A program made the translations under genes and the position numbers. The notes under the pieces are model-generated. The model did no database searches, had not been told where the DNA came from, and saw nothing but the letters and a program-made list of their open reading frames with translations. This document shows, piece by piece, positions 46,978-55,599 of a stretch of 64,000 bases of DNA. Numbering within the stretch: position 1 is the first letter of the stretch; each line of letters opens with the position of its first letter. Origin of the DNA: Amycolatopsis sp. NBC_01488 (lineage in GTDB: Bacteria > Actinomycetota > Actinomycetes > Mycobacteriales > Pseudonocardiaceae); assembly GCF_036227105.1 (NCBI RefSeq), contig NZ_CP109434.1:6110501-6174500 (forward strand). The letters are read 5' to 3'.

Positions 46978-47442
46978 ATGACCCGCATCCCCTCAGTGGC
47001 CCTGCCCGGCCGGATCACTGCGCCGGACCCGGAACGCGTGGCCTCCGCGCCTGTGCCGATGGGCTTGCCGCCGTTGCGTGATCTTCATGCGTTCGATGAT
47101 CCGCGGTTGTCTATCGCGCTGATGGACGGGGGAGGGCGGCTGCAGGACCGTGGCGCCGTCGCCGCCCTCGGCTGGAGCCCGGGAGATCGCCTGCTGATCA
47201 CCCGCGTCCGGACCTCGGTGGTGATCCGCCGGCGTCCGGACGGGGTGTTCGTCATGCCCCGCAAGCCCTACGTCGCGCTCCCCGCGCCGGTGCGCCGCGG
47301 CTGTGGAGCCCTGGCGGGCAGCCGTCTGCTGCTGGTCGCCGATCCCGTGCACGACGTGCTCATCGTGCATCCGGAAGCCGCCGTGCAGGCAATGCTGCGC
47401 ACTTTCCACACCTCCCTCGCCGCCCCCGAGGAGGCTTCATGA
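46978..47442 (+). CDS. AbrB/MazE/SpoVT-type DNA-binding protein
   Basis: ATG 46978 follows a strong GGGGAGG; the product has 154 residues. Two swapped-hairpin-like segments are visible: MDGGGRLQDRGAVAALGWSP then GDRLLI near 56-82, and a second half with LPAPVRRGCGALAGSRLLLV. This arrangement is typical of actinobacterial AbrB-like proteins encoded just upstream of integrases. It probably regulates the integrase or the element that carried it. The stop overlaps the integrase ATG by four bases. Confidence 0.75.
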   Translation: MTRIPSVALPGRITAPDPERVASAPVPMGLPPLRDLHAFDDPRLSIALMDGGGRLQDRGAVAALGWSPGDRLLITRVRTSVVIRRRPDGVFVMPRKPYVALPAPVRRGCGALAGSRLLLVADPVHDVLIVHPEAAVQAMLRTFHTSLAAPEEAS

Positions 47443-48185
47443 CCGCCACCACCGAAGACCTCGAAGCGGCGCGGCTGCTGCTGTCGCGCCTCGGCGTCGA
47501 TCCCGCCGACCTCATCGGTGACGCACACACCAGCAACACCGACGACGAGCGCCCGCCGATGCCGACATTGGGCGAATGGATCCCCGTCGTCGCGGGCCTC
47601 GTGTCGCCGAGCACGGCCAGTTCCTACGGGTCGTACTGGAAGAAGGCCGAAGCCAGGTGGGGCGAGCGGCCCATGGACACGATCACGGCCACCGAGATCA
47701 AGGCGATGGCCGAGCACGTCCGCAGCACCGCCCGTGTCCGCCGCAACTCCGGCGGCGGACGCAACGCCGCGGAGAACTTCATCGCCGCCATGCGCTGCCT
47801 CTACAAGCACCTGGTCAACGACGGACGCCTCGACGAGCGCGCCAACCCCGCCATGCGCGTCACCAAGCCGCGGCGCAACGCCTCAACACGCCGGGCCCTC
47901 GCGTCCGACCGGGTCGACGAGCTCAACGACATCGTTTCCAGCACCGGCGACGACCCGGAGCTGGACGCTTTGGTCTGCCGGCTGCACGAGGAGAGCGCCT
48001 GCCGCCGTGGCGGTGCACTCGCCTTGCGCCGCCAGGCTGAACGCGACCGACCCGCGGTCCACCACCGGGCCCAGATCGGCAACCGGCAGGGGGAACCACG
48101 GGTTCGGCGCTATGCCTTCGCTCCGACAGGAGCAGCGACGCGACAAATCTCCTCCCACGGCCAGCGAAATGTTGATCTTATGTGA
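47439..48185 (+). pseudogene. Tyrosine recombinase/integrase, truncated in the catalytic domain
   Basis: The product keeps the core-binding domain (residues about 35-145: LGEWIPVVAGLVSPSTASSY; AAENFIAAMRCLYKHLVNDG) and the start of the catalytic domain with the first active Arg in EESACRRGGALALR. After about residue 200 (position 48030) the sequence no longer resembles the family. The H-x-x-R and Tyr motifs are missing, so recombination is impossible. It is coupled to the AbrB-like gene and is the remnant of an integrative element. Confidence 0.8.
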
Positions 48186-48250
48186 CCTGCAGGTTTGCGT
48201 GTTGTCTCACGGGGATGTCGCCAAGATCAGTCTCAAGTCCCTGGCATATC
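48174..48250 (+). repeat. Diverged direct repeat, copy A
   Basis: About 77 bases starting GATCTTATGTGACCTG and ending AGATCAGTCTCAAGTCC-CTGGCAT match 50162-50238 in the same direction at roughly three quarters of positions. The two copies flank the TetR/SDR pair. Confidence 0.65.
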
Positions 48251-48371
48251 TTCAGACGTGGTGCTGAGTGGCACCGTCTCGAAGAGTGGCTGCAGCGCCT
48301 GCCAGATTCCGGTGCCGTCCACATTCGTCGGTTCTGAGGTTGTGCGGCTGACCGCGCCGTGACAGGGGAGT

Positions 48372-48926
48372 TCAGCGAGTGTAGTAGAGGTCGATCGCGG
48401 TGGTCATCCGCGCTCGGAACTCGTCACGGGTGCGCACATCGTGTTTGATACCCGTCGCCGTGCTGAGCAGGGTCTTGGCCACGTCGGTCGGCGGGACCTG
48501 GATGCGGGTGGGATGGTCGTCGGTGGCGGCGAGGGCGTCGGTGACGATCGCGAGGAAGCGCTTCGGGTACTCGACCGGCATCGTGCCCAGCAGTTCGGGG
48601 TTCGAGTCGATCAGTATGCCGATCTCCTCGGCCATTGGTCCGACATAGCGGCCGGCCCAGTGGTCGAAAGCCTCGATCAGCCGCTCGCACAGCGGCCGGT
48701 CGGAATCGGCGAGGGCCAGTTGCGCCGCCGTGACACTGTCCTCGAGCGCGTGCTCCACGGCGGCCCGGAACAGCTCGGGCTTGGACGAGAAGTAGAAGTA
48801 CAGGCCAGGTCGTGAGATGTCCGCGGCCTTCGCCACATCGTCCATCGACGCCTTGCGGTAGCCGTAGCGGGCGAAGACCAGCAAGGCCGCGTCCAGCACG
48901 TGAGTACGCCGATCGATGCCGCTCAC
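48372..48926 (-). CDS. TetR-family regulator
   Basis: From GTG 48926 the protein has 184 residues; an AGGAGG lies close upstream, and an ATG further up (near 48980) would overlap the operator. The N-terminal helix-turn-helix is SMDDVAKAADISRPGLYFYF. The remainder is the ligand-binding helical domain. It is divergent from the SDR gene at 49053 and probably represses both, through the palindrome at 48984-49015, until a ligand binds. Confidence 0.88.
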   Translation of the reverse strand: MSGIDRRTHVLDAALLVFARYGYRKASMDDVAKAADISRPGLYFYFSSKPELFRAAVEHALEDSVTAAQLALADSDRPLCERLIEAFDHWAGRYVGPMAEEIGILIDSNPELLGTMPVEYPKRFLAIVTDALAATDDHPTRIQVPPTDVAKTLLSTATGIKHDVRTRDEFRARMTTAIDLYYTR

Positions 48927-48983
48927 AACCCTCCTCACGTCACGGACTGGGGGTATTCGCCACGCGACTGTATTCACCATACC

Positions 48984-49015
48984 TACTATACAAACTATGG
49001 GTAACTTGTATAGTA
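48984..49015. promoter_or_regulatory. TetR operator in the divergent promoter region
   Basis: Perfect 10-bp arms TACTATACAA (48984-48993) and TTGTATAGTA (49006-49015) surround a 12-base spacer. Each arm contains TATAGT on the strand reading away from the centre, a good -10 box for each of the two divergent genes, so repressor binding would block both promoters at once. The stretch is strikingly AT-rich for this genome. Confidence 0.8.
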
Positions 49016-49052
49016 CGTTGGTAGCGCCGTCATCAACTCTCTGGAGGTACCG

Positions 49053-50027
49053 ATGTCTCGCACATCGCTGATCAGTACTGCTTTCGACGCCACCAGCACC
49101 GCTGAGGATGTCGTCGCCGGACTCGACCTCGCCGACGTCCGCGCCATCGTCACCGGCGCCACATCGGGCCTCGGTCGCGAGACGGCCCGCGCGCTCGCCA
49201 GCACCGGCGCCGAAGTCACCATCGCCGTGCGCAACACCGACGCCGGCACCGAGGTTGCCAACAACATCGCCGCCACCACGGGGAACGGCGCCGTCCACGT
49301 CGCCTACCTCGAACTCGCCGACCCCGCCACGATCACCCGCTTCGTCGACGACTGGGACGGCCCGCTCCATCTGTTGATCAACAATGCCGGCATCATGGCC
49401 TCGGTGCTGGCCAGAACCCCGCGCGGGTGGGAACTGCAGTTCGCGACCAACCATCTCGGCCACTTCGCCCTGGCCGTTGGCCTGCACGACGCCCTCGCCG
49501 CCGGCGCGGCCGAGCGTGGCGAAGCCCGGATCGTCGCGCTGACCTCCGGGGCGCACATGTACTCACCCGTGGTGTTCGACGACATCCACTTCACCCACCG
49601 CGCCTACGACCCCCAGCTCGCCTACGGGCAGTCCAAGACGGCGAACTCACTGTTCGCCGTGGAAGCCACCCGACGATGGACGGCCGACGGAATCGTCGCC
49701 AACGCGGTCAACCCTGGGGGCGTTTCTACTGGCCTGCAACGGGACTTCACCCAGGACATGAAAGACCACCTCGACCGGCTGGAAGCCGCAGGCGTCTTCG
49801 CGTACAAGAGCGTCCAGCAAGGCGCCGCCACCACCCTGGTCGCCGCGACCGCTCCCGAGTTCGCCAACAGTGGAGGCCGCTACCTCGACGACGGCAACGA
49901 AGCCGGCACCGTGCCCGACGATGCCGAACTGCACGGCAACAGCCATGCCGTCAAGCGATGGGCACTCGACCCCGACGCCGCCCAGAAACTGTGGCAGGTC
50001 TCCCTCGACCTGATCCATCAGTACTGA
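49053..50027 (+). CDS. SDR oxidoreductase, retinol-dehydrogenase-like
   Basis: ATG 49053 follows GGAGG at good distance; the product has 324 residues. It has the cofactor motif TGATSGLG (34-41), NNAG (110-113), Asn133, Ser165 and Tyr191/Lys195 in YGQSK. The longer C-terminus and NHLGHF segment fit the light-dependent-protochlorophyllide/retinol dehydrogenase-like SDR group. It is divergent from the TetR gene, which suggests a small-molecule-induced dehydrogenase or reductase, perhaps for detoxification. It differs clearly from the SDR pair at 7.5-9 kb. Confidence 0.9.
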   Translation: MSRTSLISTAFDATSTAEDVVAGLDLADVRAIVTGATSGLGRETARALASTGAEVTIAVRNTDAGTEVANNIAATTGNGAVHVAYLELADPATITRFVDDWDGPLHLLINNAGIMASVLARTPRGWELQFATNHLGHFALAVGLHDALAAGAAERGEARIVALTSGAHMYSPVVFDDIHFTHRAYDPQLAYGQSKTANSLFAVEATRRWTADGIVANAVNPGGVSTGLQRDFTQDMKDHLDRLEAAGVFAYKSVQQGAATTLVAATAPEFANSGGRYLDDGNEAGTVPDDAELHGNSHAVKRWALDPDAAQKLWQVSLDLIHQY

Positions 50028-50161
50028 CGAAAACCGGACACTCCGTCCAGTTGTCTCAGTTACCTGGCGGATCCGCCAATCGCCCGCCGTCGCAAATGAG
50101 AATCCGCCATGAAGTTTGAGACCCTACACCGCCTGTAAGGTCTCACGGCGCATGACATGTC

Positions 50162-50238
50162 GATCTTGTGTGACCTGGGGTTTCTCGGCTGTCTCACGAC
50201 GGTGTCACCCATGATCAGTCTCAAGTCCGTGGCATTTC
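50162..50238 (+). repeat. Diverged direct repeat, copy B
   Basis: Partner of 48174-48250, starting GATCTTGTGTGACCTG and containing GATCAGTCTCAAGTCC-GTGGCAT. It lies in the 318-base gap between the SDR gene and IS256 copy 2. That gap also has an imperfect hairpin (GAGACCCTAC to GTAAGGTCTC) at about 50119-50145 and no gene. Confidence 0.65.
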
Positions 50239-50337
50239 CTCGCCCGACACCGGCCAGGTCTGCAGTCGTCCAACCCATCAACGGCATGACCGCTATCGGC
50301 TCCGGACCGAAGGCGTGGTCCTCTGTGTCTCGCCGTC

Positions 50338-50345
50338 CGGCTGCA
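50338..50345. repeat. Target-site duplication CGGCTGCA, left of IS256 copy 2
   Basis: CGGCTGCA stands directly before the GAGCAAT end; the same 8 bases follow the other end at 51781-51788. Eight-base duplications are typical of IS256. Confidence 0.9.
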
Positions 50346-51780
50346 GAGCAATAGTCAAGACCTGTGGATGAAGATCTTTTAGGCGGCTGCGGGTGGGGTG
50401 TGTTCGGTGGGGCGTTCGACGAGTTTGCCTGCCTCGAACCGTGCGCCGGCACGGACGAGGGCGACCAGGTGGGGCGCGTTGACCGCGCGCCAGCGAGCCT
50501 GGGCCGCTTCGATGAGCTTGAATGCCATCGCCAACCCCGCCGCGCGGGAGCCAGGACCCTTGGTGACCTTGGTGCGGTGCCGCACGGTGGCGAAGGTTGA
50601 CTCGATCGGGTTCGTGGTCCGCAGGTGGATCCAGTGCTCGGCCGGATAGTCGTAGAACGCCAGCAGCACGTCAATGTCGTCGGTGATCTTGGCGGCGGCC
50701 TTGGGGAACTTCGCGCCGTAGGCGGCATCGAACGCCTTCACCGCGTCCAGGGCGTGCCGGCGGTCTTCGGCGTTCCAGATCTGCGCGAGGGCCTTCTTCG
50801 CCCCGGGATGCGCGGACTTGGGCAGCGCCGCCAGCACGTTGGCGATCTTGTGGAACCAGCAGCGCTGCTCCCGGGTCTCGGGAAACACCTCCCGCAGCGC
50901 GCCCCAGAACCCCAGTGCCCCGTCGCCCGCGGCCAGCACCGGGGCACGCATCCCGCGGCGGCGGGCATCGCGCAGCAGATCCGCCCAGGACTCGGCCGAC
51001 TCGCGGTACCCGTCAGCCAGCGCGACGAGCTCCTTGCGGCCGTCGGCGCGCACCCCGATCATCACCAGCAGGCACAGTTTCTGCTCTTCCAGGCGGATGT
51101 TGACGTGGATCCCGTCCGCCCACAGATAAACAAAGTCCACAGTGGACAGATCACGTTCGGCGAAGGCGCGTTGTTCGGCCTTCCACTGCTCGGTCAGCTT
51201 CGTGATCACCGGACCCGACAGGCCCTTCGCCGACCCGAGGAACTGACCCAGCGCCGGCACGAAGTCCCCCGAGGACAGGCCGTGCAGGTACAGCAAGGGC
51301 AGCACCTCGGTGATCTTCGGGGTCTTGCGTGCCCACGGCGGCAGGATCGCCGAGGAGACCGCTCGCGTTCGCCGGTGTCGGGGTCGATGCGCTTGTCGTT
51401 GACCCGCGGCGCGGTCACCTGCACCGCGCCCGCGCTGGTCAGCACCTCGCGCGGTTCGTGGTGACCGTTGCGCACCACCAGGCGATGCCCGTTCTCATCA
51501 CGCTCGCCGGCGAACCGGGCGATATAGGCCTCGACCTCGGCCTGCAACGCCTCGGCCAGCATCCGCCGCGCGCCTTCACGCACCAGCTCATCGATCACCG
51601 ACGACACGGACGAGCCGCCCGCCGCACCATCATCACCAGCAGCAGGATCAGGGACTACGCTCAGCATCGGGTCGTACCTTCCCGGCCGACGTTGGCGCGT
51701 CGGCCATGCTTGGAAACCTCAACCGGTCACCGGGAAGGTACGCCCCCTTCCCAGCCATCCACAGGTTTCAAGCATTGCTC
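50346..51780 (-). mobile_element. IS256-family insertion sequence, copy 2 (1435 bp)
   Basis: It has the same length, orientation and terminal inverted repeats as copy 1 (22265-23699), with one base difference noticed near the right end. Unlike copy 1 it has a perfect 8-bp target duplication, so it is an undisturbed insertion. It interrupts nothing recognisable on its left; on its right lies a glycosidase fragment. Confidence 0.95.
50379..51667 (-). pseudogene. IS256-family transposase, one-base frameshift, copy 2
   Basis: The frames are the same as in copy 1: the N-terminal part from ATG 51667 to about 51356, then the catalytic part to 50379 with the Asp, Asp and Glu residues. The missing base at the RFSSAILPPW position (near 51356) is shared with copy 1. 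As a single-frame protein it cannot be made; frameshifting or supply of transposase in trans would be needed for movement. Confidence 0.88.
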
Positions 51781-51788
51781 CGGCTGCA
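51781..51788. repeat. Target-site duplication CGGCTGCA, right of IS256 copy 2
   Basis: Second copy of 50338-50345, directly adjacent to the IS end. Confidence 0.9.
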
Positions 51789-51809
51789 TCCAGCTGGAGT
51801 GGAACAGCG

Positions 51810-52057
51810 ACGGCAACCCCGTACATCGACTTCGTGACCCCGGGCAGCGGGGACCATTCCCGCCACGGTTCCGGTGCACCTCAGGCTGGTCCGTTCCGGC
51901 GCGACCTGCACTGGCTACTGCTCGACGGACGGTCAGAACTGGGCGATGGTCGGCACCGCGACCCTGCGGGGGGAGGCCGCGACCCAGGCGGCAAGCTCGA
52001 CCGGCAAACGGCTTGGACGGCGGCGACGACTTCTCCGCCGGCGCGTTGGAGGGACGT
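51810..52057 (+). pseudogene. Fragment of a glycosidase-associated beta-sandwich domain (DUF1349-like)
   Basis: Short pieces in two frames, YIDFVTPGSG, then VPVHLRLVRSGATCTGYCST and DGQNWAMVGTATL, follow the pattern of the lectin-like beta-sandwich found at the end of some secreted actinobacterial glycosidases (V-x-LRL-x-R-x-G then YS-x-DG-x-NW). There is no start, and the frames are broken. It probably came from a larger gene cut by rearrangement before IS256 arrived. Confidence 0.45.
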
Positions 52058-52250
52058 GTGAGCACGGCCGGGTTGGACAACCTCACGCCGGCCCGCACGG
52101 AAGGCTTGCAGCAGTTCGTCGGGGAACCAGCGCGCACTCGCCCGGAGTCGTTGTCCCACAAGCAGATTCGGCGACTGGGCGAGTGCGCGCGGGCAGACTA
52201 CGACCGGCGGCGGGAGTGGCACGCGAACCTGGGGCCACTGCAGCAGGCGA
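52058..52250 (+). pseudogene. Start of a TniB-like transposition ATPase gene, truncated
   Basis: From GTG 52058 the frame reads STAGLDNLTPARTEGLQQFV, GEPARTRPESLSHKQIRRLG and ADYDRRREWHANLGPLQ. This resembles the N-terminal leader of ATP-binding proteins that accompany Mu/Tn7-like transposases in actinomycetes. The ATPase domain itself is missing; the frame meets the GH2 gene's 3' end. The assignment is from memory of the family and uncertain. Confidence 0.4.
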
Positions 52251-52266
52251 GAACCGGGTTGTCCGG

Positions 52267-54939
52267 TCAGGCCCGGTTCAGTTGCCACTGCTGGTTGGCC
52301 CCGCCGTTGGCGGTCCACTGCACGACCTGCGCCCCGTCGCTCGTCGCCGCACCGGAGACGTCCGCCACCAGTCCGCTGTCGTGGCTGACGATGGTGTAGT
52401 AGCCGTTGCCGGTGGACCGCAGATACCACATCTGGTTGGTGCCGCCGTTGGCCGTCCACTGCTGCAGTTGCAGCCCGGCCGTGCTGCTGCTGGCGTTGAC
52501 GTCGAGCACCTTTCCGCTCGGGACGTACTGGAGGGTGTAGGAGCCGTCGGAGGTCGTGGCGATGGTCCAGGTGGCGGTGCCGCTCTGCTGGACCACCTTG
52601 GCGCCGTCCGCGGTGGAGTTGCCCGCGACAGCGAGCGGCTTGCCGCTGTTGCGGTTGACGACGTGGTAGGTGCCCGGTGCGGGTCCGCCTCCGCCGCTTC
52701 CGGTGAGGTTGAAGTACTCCACCGCGTCGGTGAAGACGGGGCTACCGGACTTCGTGGTCGACAGCTGCAGGTACACGCGGTTGCCGGTGGCCGGGGTGGT
52801 GAAGGACACCGGCTGGGTGACCCGCGAGCCGAGCGGGACGGTCAGGGTCGTGCTTCCGGACGCGACGATCGCGCCGTCCGGCGCGTCGAGCCGCGCCGTC
52901 CAGGTGAAGCCCACCGAAGTGTCGGCGAGGTCGTCGTTGAAGACGGTGATGGTGCGGGTGACCGTGGCGTTCCGGGCGTAGTTGGGCACGGCCTGCGGCA
53001 GGGGGAAGGTGCCGTTGGAGTCCGAGGTGCCGGAGGCGGACCAGTACGGGAGGTCGACCGCGGCCACCGGGTTGAACGCCGCCTGCACGCGCTGGATCTG
53101 CGGGTTGCTCCAGGGGTCCGGGAGGTTGTCCGCGCCGTAAATGGGGCGACCGCCCTCCTCCGGGGTGAAGTCGGTGGTCCGCACTCCGGGCACGACGCCG
53201 GCCCAGGCGGACAGCAGCGTGTACGGACGCAGGTCGGTGGCGTTCTTGCCGCGCTTGGCCAGGGTTGCCGTGGCGAACCACTCGAAGCCCTGCTTGGTGT
53301 TGCATGCCGGCCAGATGTACTCGCCCTCGCCGTCGGGCCGACCGTTCACGGTGATCAGGCCTTCCCCGTACCGGCCGAAGCCGTCGACGTAGTGCGGGAT
53401 CACCGCGAAGTTGGCGTACGCCATCCCGGGATACCCGTTGACATTCGCGCCGACGCCCAGCTCGACAATGACCGGCCGGGTGCCGTCGGCGCCGTTGATC
53501 GCCGCGTACAGGTCCTTCTCGAACTGTTCGGAATCCTGGCCGCTCTGGTTCGGCTCGTTGGCCTGGCTCCAGCGGATGACCGCGGGGTGGTTGCGGTCGC
53601 GCAGGACCAGCGCACGGGCGTGGTTGACCATGTTGTCGTGCCCGGCGATCCAGTCCTGCCCGGATTGGGAGCCGCGGATCGCGGTCTCGTCGATGATCAT
53701 CAGGCCCATCTCGTCGGCCACGTCGAGCATGTACGGGCTGGCCGGCTCCTGGTGGACGCGCAGCACGTTGAAATTCAGCCGCTGGTAGTTGTCCACCGTC
53801 TGGGGCCAGCCGCCGTTGCCGGACGACGGGGGCAGGAAGCCGGGCAGCGTGTCGTACGCGTCGCCCTTGCCGCCGTTGTTGATCCGGTCGTAGTCGGCAC
53901 CCTGGAGGTTGTCGCCGCGGAAGTTCACGCGCACGCCGTTGAGGTAGTAGTAGTCACCGTTCTGGGTGGCCTCCCGGAAGCCGAACCGGTACGTGGCGTC
54001 GCTGGTGTGCCCGTCATCGGTGACGGCGTGCACCGTCAGCCGGTGCAGCTGCGCCCGGTACCCCGGCCGGTACGGCACGTTGGGCCACCAGTACGAGGTG
54101 CTGTCGAGGTTCCACGCGACCGGCCCGACGGTCACGGTCGCGGTCGAGTGGGCCGCCACGGTGACCGTACGGCTGGGCAGTTCCGGGTAGCTGAAAGCCG
54201 TTCCGTTGTCGGACGACAGCGACCCGGTCAACGTCACCGACCGGGAACTGCCCGACGTGTTGCGCACCGACACGTCGTAGCTCAACGTCTTGTTCGCCAC
54301 CGACGTACGCACGAATGTGTCGCTGACGGACACCGCCGGGTACGTCCGCAGGAACGCCGAACGGTAGATCCCCTGGGGGACCGCCTCGGACCACTCGGCG
54401 GCGTCGGGCACCAGGTACCGGCCGTTGGATGCCTTCAACGCGCCGCGGCCCTTCACGTCGACGCTGATCGTGTGGGTGCTGCCGGGGGCCGCGTAGGCGG
54501 TGATGTCGAAATTCGACGGCGTGAACGCCGTGGTCTGCGTCGCCACCACCCGGCCGTCGACCGACAGCGCCGCCTGGTGATCGACCGCCCCGAACTCGAT
54601 CCACGTCGACTGCGGCTGACCCGAGTCGGGCACGGTGATGGTGCGCGAGTACACCGCCTCGTTCACGTCGGTGAAGCCCTGCTTGTACCAGCCGCCGCCG
54701 GGCACGGTGATCGAGGTCGCCCCCCGACCCGTCGGCGTGAAACTCCACGTCCCGGCCAGGTCGACCGAGGCGATCGCGGCGGCGCCGGCAGCTGCGGCCG
54801 CGGGGGCCGGCGGTGTTGCGACGGCCGGCTGTGCTGCGGCGGCGGGGTGTACCGTGTCGATGATCGCGAGGAGTGTGGCGCCGGCCAGCGCTGCGCGGGC
54901 GAAGCGCTGGGATAGCGTGCGAGGGCTGTTCTGACGCAT
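52267..54939 (-). CDS. Secreted GH2-family glycosidase with C-terminal ricin-B-type lectin domain
   Basis: ATG 54939 follows AAAGGGA; the product has 890 residues. A Sec signal peptide (RFARAALAGATLLAIIDTVH, cleavage near AAAA) leads to the GH2 sugar-binding, Ig-like and TIM-barrel domains. Glu462 in RWSQANEPNQ is the acid/base; Glu540 in GEGEYIWP is the likely nucleophile. Residues about 765-890 are three ricin-type repeats with Q-x-W motifs (QLQQWTANGGTNQMW; VVQWTANGGANQQW). It would cleave beta-linked sugars outside the cell, perhaps as a beta-galactosidase or mannosidase-like enzyme. An operator-like palindrome lies 160 bases upstream. The gene is undamaged. Confidence 0.92.
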   Translation of the reverse strand: MRQNSPRTLSQRFARAALAGATLLAIIDTVHPAAAAQPAVATPPAPAAAAAGAAAIASVDLAGTWSFTPTGRGATSITVPGGGWYKQGFTDVNEAVYSRTITVPDSGQPQSTWIEFGAVDHQAALSVDGRVVATQTTAFTPSNFDITAYAAPGSTHTISVDVKGRGALKASNGRYLVPDAAEWSEAVPQGIYRSAFLRTYPAVSVSDTFVRTSVANKTLSYDVSVRNTSGSSRSVTLTGSLSSDNGTAFSYPELPSRTVTVAAHSTATVTVGPVAWNLDSTSYWWPNVPYRPGYRAQLHRLTVHAVTDDGHTSDATYRFGFREATQNGDYYYLNGVRVNFRGDNLQGADYDRINNGGKGDAYDTLPGFLPPSSGNGGWPQTVDNYQRLNFNVLRVHQEPASPYMLDVADEMGLMIIDETAIRGSQSGQDWIAGHDNMVNHARALVLRDRNHPAVIRWSQANEPNQSGQDSEQFEKDLYAAINGADGTRPVIVELGVGANVNGYPGMAYANFAVIPHYVDGFGRYGEGLITVNGRPDGEGEYIWPACNTKQGFEWFATATLAKRGKNATDLRPYTLLSAWAGVVPGVRTTDFTPEEGGRPIYGADNLPDPWSNPQIQRVQAAFNPVAAVDLPYWSASGTSDSNGTFPLPQAVPNYARNATVTRTITVFNDDLADTSVGFTWTARLDAPDGAIVASGSTTLTVPLGSRVTQPVSFTTPATGNRVYLQLSTTKSGSPVFTDAVEYFNLTGSGGGGPAPGTYHVVNRNSGKPLAVAGNSTADGAKVVQQSGTATWTIATTSDGSYTLQYVPSGKVLDVNASSSTAGLQLQQWTANGGTNQMWYLRSTGNGYYTIVSHDSGLVADVSGAATSDGAQVVQWTANGGANQQWQLNRA

Positions 54940-55099
54940 CAAGAAATCCCTTTCGCGGGTGTCGCGTCTACGGGGATACACCGATCATCGGACCCATCGC
55001 CACTACCGCCGGGGCCGCCAAAATGGAGAGGTCCACTATGGACTCGTCTACCGGCTTCATGCCCGCGGAGCAGAGCATCGGTCGGTAAGCAATCATGTT

Positions 55100-55111
55100 C
55101 GAACCGGTTCG
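55100..55111. promoter_or_regulatory. Operator-like palindrome CGAACCGGTTCG
   Basis: A perfect 12-bp palindrome upstream of the GH2 gene. The central CG and flanking AACCGGTT are typical of LacI-family operators that control glycosidase genes. No LacI gene is in the window. Confidence 0.5.
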
Positions 55112-55194
55112 GACAGAACGATAAGCGGGGTCGACTTGTGGTGTCAAACATGTCTATGGCTTGCGACGAAAAAGAGCGCAATCCCGTGAAACTT

Positions 55195-55300
55195 TCAGGC
55201 CGCAACTGGGCGCCCCGCCGTCGGCGGTCCACTGGATGACCTGTGCCCGTCGTTAGTTGCGGCGCCGGAGACGTCGGCCAGCGCTAGCAGTTGGCGCGGC
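55195..55300 (-). pseudogene. Ricin-B lectin end, small remnant
   Basis: The minus-strand frame reads LALADVSGAATNDG and ends with a stop at 55195. This closely follows LVADVSGAATSDGAQVVQW at the end of the GH2 gene next door, with a frameshift after NDG. It is a leftover of a second lectin-bearing gene or of a duplication. Confidence 0.5.
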
Positions 55301-55599
55301 GCGGGTTCCGACGGTCGCGATGCGGGCGGGTGTTGGTGGATGCCACCGGTGATCAATCCGGCCTGTACGAGCGCGGTCACCGCGTCGGCGTTCACCGTGT
55401 TGTTGGTTGTCTCCGACTGTTGTTGGCACTCGGCGTCGCCATTGGTGTTCACAACTTCGTACTGGTGTGCGTCCGTCATCGCTTCGAGCTCCGCCAACAC
55501 CCGGAACGCCGTCGCCCGGCTTGGTGCTGGCACCACGCCTTCACCGAACCTGGCGACCGTTCGCGCGTTAGTTCGGGTGATGTTCCGTTATGGAGGCAA

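Noticed and set aside
51874..54915. Open frame of 1013 codons on the plus strand
   Set aside because: It is the antisense shadow of the GH2 gene, whose signal peptide, catalytic motifs and lectin repeats are clear on the minus strand.
55440..55540. Possible Mu/TniA-type transposase piece (PSRATAFRVLAELEA) on the minus strand
   Set aside because: Only about 20 residues resemble that family, too short to list as a feature, though it would fit the TniB-like start at 52058.
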